Position numbers and translations under genes: made by a program | Part shown: positions 55,301 to 64,000 of the stretch, in pieces | Layout: each line of letters opens with the position of its first letter | How positions within the stretch are numbered: position 1 is the first letter of the stretch | Notes under the pieces: model-generated | Databases searched by the model: none | What the model was told of the DNA's origin: nothing | Seen by the model: the letters and a program-made list of their open reading frames with translations, nothing else | Assembly (NCBI GenBank): GCA_025618425.1 | Contig: CM046838.1 | Location: 44,005,302-44,069,301, forward strand | Direction of reading: 5' to 3' | DNA length: 64,000 nucleotides | Source: Heliocidaris tuberculata | Lineage: Eukaryota; Echinodermata; Echinoidea; Camarodonta; Echinometridae

Positions 55301-56347
55301 CACACTAAGAATTAAAGGTGCACAAATGGTGCAAAAATCCAAAAAAAGGTGCAATGTGTAGCAAACTACGTAAAAGGTACAATATTGTACCCTTTTGAGT
55401 AATTTCAATGATAAATCTGAAGAGGGTGCAAACTTGTACCTTTTGTTAGTCTCAAACGTATGCTGCGTTATGACGTGTAGTCTTTTGTTTGGTGTCCTTT
55501 TTTAGAAATTATTCAAGTTTGTCATTAAATGTAATATTTAATCGGTTATATTATGACATACTGTTGTAATAACATGTTCATCTGCAAACTATTTAGTCTC
55601 ATAAATGAACTGTACTTTCGAGGACAATTTTGAACGTTTTGGCCAAAAGACTACGTCAACTTCGCCCGTCTAAACATCATTGGCCAATGAAAGCGATCGA
55701 CAGAAAATGCCCACGAAAATGCTGAACATGAAGTTAAACAGGGTAAGTGTAACAGTTTCTGCCACAGTATTTCTTTTAGAATTGCATTTTATTTCATTAT
55801 AACCACATTTTAAGCTCTATTTTCTTCAAATATAAATTATTTGATTCATGAATTATTGAAATTTAAAAAAAAATTAAAAATACCATATTCGTATCGCTTT
55901 AATACGTGCGCCATGATTGGCCGATCAATCTCTGAGCTGCATATGCATATTGCTCGCACAAAATTCAAATCAAATTCAGCCGCGCGATATCCTTTCTCTG
56001 GTGAGCTTTCAGCGTTAACGGTAAGCGTAAAATATGTTTTTATGTCTTGTAGAATATAACCTCTGTGTAATCAAGTCATGGCATGACATCATGTGTATTT
56101 TGATATATATTTCACAAAATTTCACAAAATAACAGTGTAAACAAGATCGAGCAACAATATTTACGTATGTCATGGTCCCAGTCCCATCTGTTCAATTTTG
56201 TGTAACTTTTTGTCATGACAAGTTCTGATTTGATCTGTTTACCAAATTTCACGTTTCCCTCCCAATTTATTTTTATTGTACCGAAATTATTATCAGTAAT
56301 AATAGCATCAGGACACAAAATTTTTCTGGTATACATTTATCCAACAG
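55301..56347. other. Left end and 5' non-coding region of the 7.1-kb element
   Basis: 55315-55450 has GGTGCAC, GGTGCAAAAATCC, GGTGCAATG, GGTACAATATTGTACCC and GGGTGCAAACTTGTACC words, counterparts of the right-end repeats. A GTAAGC donor-like site follows GCGTTAACG at 56021. A 5' untranslated exon ending there is possible but unproven. Confidence 0.5.
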
Positions 56348-56538
56348 GACACATGGAAGGAGTCCCTCAAAATAAAAGTAGGGTCGACCCGGCCCAGGCC
56401 TAGAATAGATGAGGATGTTCTTCTAGAGACTAAAGTCAAGAAAAGAGGGCTATTTGGCTGGAAAAGGGAAGCAGTGCACCTGGCGCAAAGTCTAAACATG
56501 CTAAAGAAGATGGCCTCTCCTGTAAAGAAGGCTTTGAG
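56348..56538 (+). pseudogene. Exon 1 (visible) of SAMD3-like gene in the transposon
   Basis: After AACAG the frame DTWKESLKIKVGSTRPRPRI...ETKVKKRGLFGWKREAVHLA...KKMASPVKKALR is open for 63 codons to a GTAATC donor. A second possible donor, GTACGT, lies 12 nt further on but after a stop. It is strongly basic. Its order before the MRRTRTHR exon agrees with the layout of the SAMD3-like multicopy family known from fish and invertebrate annotations. The assignment of this exon alone is tentative. Confidence 0.5.
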
Positions 56539-57851
56539 GTAATCACTTGAGGTACGTTGTTCTGTTTTTTTTTTTTTTTTTGTTATTAAGTGTAAGTAAA
56601 TCCCACCAATGTCCATCCCATCCATATCCACACCTACAATACATGTAGACCGAAAATTCTGTCTCTCATTCATTAGCTCTTCACTTAGAGACAGAAACGG
56701 TCGTATCAGTATCACTCTGCTGTGCAAACCGAATACACATTGACTTACACAATAACAGTTTGAATACGGCTGCAAGATTTTCAAACGGAGAATACCTTGG
56801 ACCCTGAATTACCTGAAAAAGGAGCTTTAAACGGATTGTTCAGTTAAATTGGTAAATTAAGCCGATTCCTTAAATAGTATAGCCTAGGCCTAACCATGCT
56901 AACCAATTCAATGGTAATATGTATACTGATGCACACTGATCTCTACAATTGCGCACACGAAAAATCGGGACTTTTACGTATGGGCGTCGACAGTGACCAA
57001 ATTTTTGCCGACCAAATTTTTTTTGGGGGGGGGGGGGAGATGTCAGCGCTCGCGGTGACCAAGAAATGTACACAATGACTTCGATACCCCGTAAATTAAG
57101 GATTTAATTTTTGGAATTATCTTTTCCAACATCAGTGAGTTGAATTTATCGTATTTCATGTCGGTATTTGTAAATTAAATGACGATTTTGAGTGAATTTT
57201 GGTGAATTTTGTGCAGTGGTGTTTGATAGTGTTGAGATGTACAACCGTCCAAGATGTATACACATAATGCCGCTATGAGTGATCCCGTCCAATGATCAAT
57301 GTGGTATTAGGCAATCGTCACTCATAGGCCCTTGCCTATGTGGGACTGTGTCAAACATTCACTGTTGCAGTAGTAAAAAACAGACAACAAATTTGATCCA
57401 AGCAAGATTTAATTTTCTTGAATTTGCTATTTTACCTGATTCAGGGACTTGTCAACTCTCACTATGTATGCTAAAAATTTGAGGTTTCAGAGTTAAAAAT
57501 GAAATTTTAAATAATTATTTTCCTCTCATGTATGAATGATCTAGAATGTACCACTTCCCGCTAATACACACAAAACCTATTGAAGCCTATTCACCCGTTA
57601 AAGCTATTGTGGAGTACAAGGTTATCTTCAGATAAGCTTGTACATGCATAAGTGGGCAATCGTTTAATTCTGATCTGAACGCATCTAATCACATTGTATG
57701 AGGTGGGTTGAATCTCCATTTTGATATCTAATTATATGTAATTGATAACGACATTATGCGTATTTGGTAAGGTAAAATGTAGGTGATTTCTTTTTGTCCA
57801 TAGGAAGAATGGAGTTTCAAACTCTTCCATATTCTGTATTCACTTTTTAAG

Positions 57852-58035
57852 GATGATCTCCAAGGAGAAGATGAAAAGAGTTAAAAGTGCTTGCGAGGAG
57901 GCGCAACCTGGATAAAGGTGTCATAGAAGATATCATGAGGCGCACTAGGACTCACCGAGCTCAATATAGTGCCGAGCATGTTGCTTTTGAGGTGGAGGAG
58001 TTCCCCATCCTGTAGTTGGAGACTCGGAGTATTGG
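57852..58035 (+). pseudogene. SAMD3-like exon 2, frameshifted
   Basis: Bounded by TTTTTAAG and GGGTAAGT. Two frames carry family-like text: DDLQGEDEKS, and one frame away KVLARRRNLDKGVIEDIMRR followed by TRTHRAQYSAEHVAFEVEEF. The latter ends at an in-frame TAG after PIL. This resembles the (M)xxTxxxRRxxI...VxxxxPxL segment of SAMD3-like proteins. At least one indel near 57880 and one near 58000 break the exon. Confidence 0.55.
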
Positions 58036-58324
58036 GTAAGTAGAGGTTTATCAATAATCTGGACTTAATTATCAGAAACAGATAATAGTTGCATACATGT
58101 ACAAAATTTTTCAGGCAAAAGGAATGTTTTAATTTGATTCCCTCTATCTACCTTGTTTTTATGATGTTCAAAGCACACAAATTCATTATGGATGTCAGCT
58201 TTAATAATTAGCTTTACAAATTTCGTCCATTCTTAGGATTATTTTTGATAAATTTCATGGCTTATACTTTCTCTGACAGAACAAAACAAGAACAATGCTA
58301 TAATATATTTTTTTGAATTTGCAG

Positions 58325-58486
58325 ATTCTGAAAGAGATTGAGTTTTTCCGGACTGCCCTCGAAAAAGTAGCAGAGAAAATCATCCACGTTTGGAGGAATT
58401 CGACCCTTGGCTCCACAAGCTGTCTCTTCAAGGAATATAATGCCTCGGCTTCATCCAGGAGTGTATTGAGGGAGACAAAATGAAAG
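58325..58486 (+). pseudogene. SAMD3-like exon 3, frameshifted
   Basis: Between TTTGCAG and a GTCAGT donor. It opens ILKEIEFFRTALEKVAEKII and ends, in another frame, CLGFIQECIEGDKMK with one nucleotide left for the next exon. An indel near 58430 joins the two. The end phase (1 nt) fits exon 4 exactly. Confidence 0.55.
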
Positions 58487-58773
58487 GTCAGTATTTGTTT
58501 AAATGTTTAGAATGCATTTTGCAATGCTCTTCTTGGTTACCATTCCAACAGGAGGGGGCTTGAAGCTTTTGTCTTCGAAAAAAATATTATTTAATTTTTT
58601 TCTTTACTTACGCAGACTCTGTTACAGAACTATCATGTTTTATAATTCTGTACATGTGTTAATAACAGGGGTGTACATCAAGTTGCTGTGAAAAGCTCCT
58701 CCACATCAATTGTTTGTTATGTGAACGCCAGTTCTTTCATAGATTTAATATAATTTGTCTGATTAACTTCCAG

Positions 58774-58847
58774 ATCTGACACTTGCGGTCTCATTTCTGG
58801 CCATACCACACCTGCTTGGGGAGGACATGATGTATGTTGTAGACAAG
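58774..58847 (+). pseudogene. SAMD3-like exon 4
   Basis: Exon of 74 nt after TTCCAG, with a GTAAAT donor. With the carried G it reads DLTLAVSFLAIPHLLGEDMM and then YVVDK, ending in phase 0. The hydrophobic segment followed by acidic residues is typical of the region before the C-terminal domain in this family. Intact in itself. Confidence 0.65.
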
Positions 58848-59166
58848 GTAAATGACAATTTAAACCCTTTCTTCCCAAACATGTTGCAACCACTATTCCA
58901 TTCTACCATAAAGATACTATTAAGAGATTGTGTAACATAAGTGGTGGGGGGGGGGGGGGGAGTGGTCTGAATCTGATGCAGGAAACTGTTCACTTAAATT
59001 ACATGGGGTTAAAGTTTAGAGTATGACACTAGATTTATCTCCATTTTTTTCTCATTTCCTCTACCCTTTTCCCTACATACTTCTGTAGTTCTATGGAGAA
59101 TCATAAGATGATTTTACTTTATCATGCACAGTGACCTGGTAAATTTCTTTCCTTCCACATTCTTAG

Positions 59167-59412
59167 GAACCTGTGACACCAACAACAACTGCAGTGTTTA
59201 GAGGAAAGCTGCTACAAGAAGACTTTGTAACTGCAGTCTGGATTGAAGGGGGTGAGGTGTGCCACTGCTCTGGAGCACTCACAGGGTTTGCCACTATGTT
59301 TTTCCTCTTTTACGTCTATGGGCTTGAGTACCTAAAGCTGGGAAAAAAACACCTTAAAGGGACCGAAAAGTCGCCAATCGTGGTGTTTTGGAGCTTGGCC
59401 CGGCTCGGGTAA
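59167..59412 (+). pseudogene. SAMD3-like last exon
   Basis: Follows CTTAG in phase 0 and reads EPVTPTTTAVFRGKLLQEDF, VTAVWIEGGEVCHCSGALTG, FATMFFLFYVYGLEYLKLGK, then K-H-L and an unrelated-looking tail to a TAA at 59410. The TPTxxxVxRG...VEG...A...LF..Y.xxLEY pattern is the C-terminal block of SAMD3-like multicopy proteins, from general family knowledge. The expected tail after LEY is replaced or truncated. Function of the family is unknown. Confidence 0.65.
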
Positions 59413-59999
59413 TATTCAGGAATCTCCGTACATCTTCGGTAAACGCATGAATTGTGTGTATGCAGCACGCATTTGACCGGAGAAAGACGAACTGAAAAAC
59501 CCAACTGACAAACTACCCCACCCTCTACGGCAATTTTGTTTGCTGCTCCAAGATTGTTGTTATGCACGGCCTTGTAATAGGGGCAAGCGAATGAAATTGA
59601 ACGTACATGGATATCGAGCGGTGGCTCCCTTTAATCTTTATACAACAATATTTGGTCAGACTTGGTATTGGCAAACCTGCACCCCTCAAGGTGTAGCATT
59701 TTCTAAACAAGATTCAATAAGAATGCTCTTTGTCATTATCATCTTCCTCATGTGATGGCCGAGGTCTAATACATTTTGGAGAGTTCACTCTGCAGCACCA
59801 CTCGCTTCTTTCGGTCACAATCTAAATGGTGTATTCTATGTATGTCAAGGTACATGATGCCTGCAATGACATTTATGTGGTACAATGGGTGTCTGCTGGG
59901 ACAGAGTATGGGACAGAGTATTCTTCTGCAGATAATTTATGCTACTTGTTCCTTGGCTCCTTCCTTGTTTGGCATAAAGGACACATATATATTTTACAA

Positions 60000-60508
60000 C
60001 AGTGGCGGATTTAGGATTTCTAGGAAGGGGGGGGGGGGGGGGGGGGTGGGCAAATTGACAAAGATTTAAAAAAAAATCAGTTGAGCGAAGCGAGCACAAA
60101 ACGGGAGCCCAAGTTTTTGTCAGTATAGTGAACCGTGAACAAGGCATTTGAAGCCCTTTTTTATTACATGATAGTTGGTTATTTTAACCCCCCCCCCCCA
60201 AAAAAAAAAAAAAAAAAATTGCGGTTGTGAAGTGCAATTTATTTAAAGCCTTAATTTTTTTAAATCCTGGAAGTAATTATAACCCACCTATTGTATTTAA
60301 TTGTGCGAGTGAAAGAACTGTCACAAGTGTGAAGTGTGGGCCGAATTTTATTTCATATAGTGACCTGAATGGGGCATTTAAAGCCCTCTTTAATCCCCCT
60401 GGCCATTTGAAACCTCATTGCTTCTGGTCTCTGAAAGTTTTTTTTTTTTTTTTTTTTTTTAGGGGGAGGGGCTGCTCTCCCTCTCCCCCCCTCCTGGATC
60501 CGCTCCTC
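60000..60508. mobile_element. hAT-like MITE nested in the 7.1-kb element
   Basis: Starts CAGTGGCGGATTTAGGA and ends, inverted, GAGGAGCGGATCCAGGA. It is flanked by TTTTACAA (59992-59999) and TTGTACAA (60509-60516), an 8-bp duplication with one mismatch. G-runs follow both ends inward (60026-60046; C-run before 60492). It also holds a C-run/A-run (60190-60217) and a T-run (60439-60460). No coding. It is younger than the enclosing transposon sequence or travelled with it. Confidence 0.7.
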
Positions 60509-61924
60509 TTGTACAATGTATGTGTGGCTTCGTAACAGGCCAAATGTACACAGTACATGTAGTATGATTTTAGTAGTTTCGTACCTACTGAAAATGTTAT
60601 ATAAGTTATGTACCACATACATGTTGTCTCTTTACAGTAATTTAGATTACTGCAACAACTGAACATGCGCATTTGTTGTTATTTGAATGCCCCAAAATAG
60701 AAAAAGAGACTGTAACATAAAGTGCTTCACCATTATGCACATCACTTGCCTTTTGAATGCCCATAAATTTTTGGTTTTTTAAAACTTTCTAGGTTTGAAT
60801 TTTAAGATGTGTATCAATTAAAAAGCATAATGCATTTCATAATTGTTAATTGAAAAAGTATACATGGAACAATCTGTTTTAGATTACCTTAATGACTAAG
60901 CATTCATTAGTTAGAATTGTGTTTCATAGAGTCAGTATTTACTCAATTTGTCTTCTTTTCTGAAGCAATGTACAGCTAAACACACACAAAATATATCTTG
61001 TAAAAGAAATATACATGTATAGTGAAAAGTATATCGCACATAGGTATACACCATATGTAATATATCATACTTGCAGATATAGTACAGAAATATGTTTTTA
61101 GAAATGGAAAGCTTTGAACGCATTCCTGAATTTTATATACACTGTTTCTGTTATGACTGGTTTTTTTGTTTTTTTTTAGTGCATCACTCATTTGCGAATG
61201 TATCATCATAATGTGTGTGAGTAATGATTAATGATTTGTTGTACTCGGTACAATTCATGTACCTTTTATTGTTAAAATTTTAACTGAGATGAGGGTATGT
61301 AATCCTGCTTGCTTATGTTGTACTCACTGGCCATTACAGTATATATATATATATACATAGGCCACTGAGAATGATAATCTTAATCAATTCTTGGTGTCGC
61401 ATAGCAATTTGCTATGCATTTTCTATATGACTGCTACACAAAATTTATTTTGTGTAGCAAATTTTTTACATAGGACTGTACAGAACTTTGTTTAAAGTAT
61501 TTTTCCCATCGACCAAAAATGCTAATCAAATTTGAGAATATTATTCCCTGATAATGTAGTGATGGAACAAAAGCCTATTGCTTGTCACTGTTCGTGAACT
61601 ATTTTAAAGCCAGCTTATATAGAACTGTTCATTTTTTTTAAATTATTGTAAAAATGTCTTGCTAAGTTGGGGTTGTTAGAAAGTCATTCAAAGTGCATCT
61701 TAACCTCATGTATTCTCATTACAATTACAGTACTGTGCTTGAACATGTATACGGAATATCATGTATTCAAAGATCAGATGCTCCAATGTATGCTTATATG
61801 CCTTATTAAATACAACTCATTCAGTTTTGTTTTAACTTAACATGGAAAAGTATAGCTCTCTGTTTTTTTTGTTTTTTTCTTCAGTATCTGTGTATGCAAA
61901 CAAAAGGGAAGGTTTAGAAGGGTT

Positions 61925-62415
61925 CAATTTTGCACCCCAAAAGCGTCCCTGTAAGGCGCAAAATCGCACCCTTTTATGGGGGTAAAGGGCTCAACGTTGT
62001 ACCTTTCCAGAAGGTGCAAAACTGCACCTTCTGGAAAGGTACAATATTGCACCCAAAAAGGTGCTCCCAGTGTTGCATTTATTTGCACCCTTTTGGGTGC
62101 AAAATTGCACCCTTTTTATAGGAAAAAAGGTTCAATATTGAACCCTAAATGGTGCAAAATTGCACCTTTCTGAAAGGTACAATATTGCACCCAAAAAGGT
62201 GCTCCCAGTGTTGCATTTATTTGCACCCTTTTGGGTGCAAAATTGCACCATTCCTATAGGAAAAAGGGTTCAATATTGAACCCTAAATGGTGCAACATTG
62301 CACCCTAATAATGGTGCAAAATTGCACCTTTCTGAAAGGTACAATATTGCACCCAAAAAGGTGCTCCCAGTGTTGCATTTATTTGCACCCTAAAAGGTGC
62401 AAATTTGTACCTTTA
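61925..62415. repeat. Subterminal palindromic GGTGCAAAATTGCACC repeats
   Basis: The words GGTGCAAAATTGCACC, GGTACAATATTGCACCC, GGGTGCAAAATTGCACC and GTGCTCCCAGTGTTGCATTT recur three to four times. The GTGCTCCCAGTG anchors are at about 62062, 62201 and 62361 (spacing 139-160 bp). Similar words occur at the left end (55315-55450). They are self-complementary and could form hairpins or act as transposase-binding sites, as subterminal repeats do in CACTA-type elements. This is inference. Confidence 0.8.
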
Positions 62416-62429
62416 TTTCTTAGTGTGTA

Positions 62430-64000
62430 GATGCCCAGATTTTGGAATCGTTAGATTGTAAACGGAGAGGCTTACAGGCGCTATATGATTACGCTAACGA
62501 GGGATTAAAAATAAGGTCGAGGGCATCGTGGTATGAAAATGGGGAAAGAAATTCTCATTATTTTAATCAGCTACTAAAGTCCAATAAAAAGAAAAGCATG
62601 ATACGGAGATTGTTTGTAACGGGTGAATGTATAAGTTGTGATGAGAAGGAAATTAATCAAGAAATTAAAACATTCTATAGTCAATTATATGCGAAGCCAG
62701 ATATATTAGAAAAAGATATAGATGCAGGGTTACATCTCTTTTTGAAAGATTTACCGAAGTTAAGTAGAGAATCAAAAGAGCAGTGTGAAGGAATTATTAC
62801 GGAAGGGGAATGTTTAGCAGCACTTACGCAAATGAAACTTAATAAGTCACCAGGTAATGATGGCTTAACACTGGAATTTTATAATATATTTTGGCCTGCG
62901 GTAGGGGGTTTAGTTGTAGGATCCTTGAACGAAGCATTTTGTCATGGTGAGTTAGCTGCATCTCAGAGGCAAGCGATAATTACTTTAATTGAAAAAGAAG
63001 GGAAGGATCCATTAATGATTAAAAATTATAGACCAATATCCTTGTTAAATTTAGATTATAAAATTCTTTCAAAAATTTTGTCAATTAGAATTAAGGAAGT
63101 TTTAGAAGAGGTAATTTTACCGGATCAAGTTGGTTACATGCAAAATAGGAATATCGGTGAAGCAATAAGGTTGATTGATGATATGTTATTTTTTACGACG
63201 CATAACAACATACCCGGATATTTAGTAGCAGTGGATTTCGAGAAAGCATTCGACTCGGTTTCACATATGTTTTTACAAAAAGTGCTAAAAGAGTTTGGAT
63301 TTGGACAATTATTTCGCAAATGGATCAAAGTAATGTATAATAATGCTCTTAGTTGTGTTTTAAATGGGGGAAATTCAACAGGTTATTTTAGAATAGAAAG
63401 GGGAGTAAGACAAGGAGACCCAGTATCACCGTATCTGTTTATTCTATGTATTGAGGTTCTTGCACATATGATACGAAATGATAATCATGTTTTAGGTATT
63501 CGATGTAGTTCAACTGAGGTAAAACAAATATTGTACGCAGATGATATAACACTTTTTGTTCGAAACATGGAATCGTTGAAAAGATTGGAGGTTTTGATTG
63601 AAAAATTCAAGAATATGTCTGGTTTGAAATATAACAAAGATAAAACATACATTATGATGATAGGTCCTACTAAAGACATAAGTAGGTCGCTGCCTTTTGG
63701 AAAGGAAGTACAACTCGTTAGAATACTAGGAGTGTATTTCAGTTTAGATGTAAATGTAAAGGAGTCTATGAACTACAAAGAGATTCTGAGTAAAATAAAA
63801 AAGTCCTTAACATGGTGGAAACAGAGAGATCTAACGTTGATGGGAAAAATCCAATTATTGAAAACTTTTATATATTCTAAACTAGTGTATGTAGCATCTC
63901 TCATCCCTGTTCCAGAATGGGTGTTTCAGTCTTTGGACATAATGTGTTTTGAATTTTTATGGAAAGGGAAAGATAAAATTAAAAGGAGTACCTTGTTCTT
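62430..64000 (+). CDS. LINE ORF2, part 2: reverse transcriptase (runs off window)
   Basis: Open from GATGCCCAG without a stop to the window end. It contains RSRASWYENGERNSHYFNQL, NKSPGNDGLTLEFYNIFW, LIEKEGKDPLMIKNYRPISL, VGYMQNRNIGEAIR, AVDFEKAFDSVSH (first catalytic Asp), RGVRQGDPVSPYLF, QILYADDITLF (catalytic Asp pair near 63540), GLKYNKDKTYIM, RILGVYF and the thumb. All RT motifs are intact with no frameshift, so apart from the 7.1-kb insertion the ORF2 seems undamaged up to the edge. L1/Tx1 superfamily. Confidence 0.93.

Larger units (their letters stand above)
55301..62427. mobile_element. 7.1-kb DNA transposon with TA duplication and captured gene
   Basis: Termini CACACTAAGAATTAAAGGTGC and, inverted, CACACTAAGAAATAAAGGTAC are about 20-bp inverted repeats with few mismatches. 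TA lies on both sides (55299-55300 and 62428-62429). Removing element plus one TA rejoins the LINE ORF2 codons ...LLLDGIH-V-DAQILESLDCKRR in frame. Subterminal repeats are GGTGCAA-type at both ends (55315-55450; 61925-62415). Inside lie exons of a SAMD3-like gene (56.3-59.4 kb) and a hAT-like MITE. No transposase was recognised. A CACTA/CMC-like affiliation is possible from the CACTA string near the ends, but TA duplication also occurs in other superfamilies. Confidence 0.85.

Noticed and set aside
61930..62173. Short frames rich in KVQNCTFWKG-type words
   Set aside because: They are translations of the GGTGCAAAATTGCACC repeats at the transposon end.

Overview
This window is nuclear DNA of a metazoan. 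It has split 72-nt exons with canonical GT/AG splice sites, several LINE (non-LTR) retrotransposons, many small inverted-repeat DNA transposons, long trinucleotide and dinucleotide tracts and long G/C runs. No bacterial operon, rRNA, tRNA or CRISPR array was found. The mix of L1/Tx1-type and CR1-group LINEs, hAT/Harbinger/piggyBac-like MITEs and multicopy SAMD3-like gene pieces fits a marine invertebrate, perhaps an echinoderm or another deuterostome. The species cannot be named from sequence alone, and that placement is inference.

Layout. 0.6-3.2 kb: a large foldback repeat with ~1.05-1.18 kb arms, carrying a nested MITE. 4.2-7.7 kb: minisatellites and hexamer arrays, with a 3' LINE fragment inserted into one of them. 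7.7-12.2 kb: a decayed minus-strand LINE, interrupted by a TTAA-flanked piggyBac-like MITE. 12.8-29.95 kb: four minus-strand exons of one leucine-rich-repeat gene. Its introns hold duplicated repeats, two plus-strand LINEs inserted in one tandem array, triplet tracts and a hAT-like MITE. 31.9-37.5 kb: MITEs, a Harbinger-like element and a ~0.6 kb palindrome with related copies. 38.7-45.7 kb: a full-length minus-strand L1/Tx1-type LINE with a 14-bp target-site duplication and poly(A). 46.2-47.0 kb: another inverted-repeat element. 47.2-64.0 kb: ORF1 and a split ORF2 of plus-strand L1/Tx1-type LINE material, separated by tandem repeats with a 1.6-kb hAT-like insertion.

The most interesting object is a 7,127-bp DNA element at 55301-62427. 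It has terminal inverted repeats starting CACACTAAG and a TA target duplication, and it sits in the otherwise open ORF2 of the last LINE. Removing it rejoins the LINE in frame. It carries at least four or five spliced exons of a gene that resembles the multicopy 'SAMD3-like' proteins, with frameshifts, plus palindromic GGTGCAAAATTGCACC-type repeats near its ends. This suggests that a gene family normally annotated as host genes can be transposon cargo.

The only host-like gene is the LRR gene. Everything else is mobile or repetitive DNA, so the window reads mainly as a stratified record of nested insertions. Several empty sites can be inferred directly, because the interrupted reading frame or the mirrored repeat arm shows the pre-insertion sequence.
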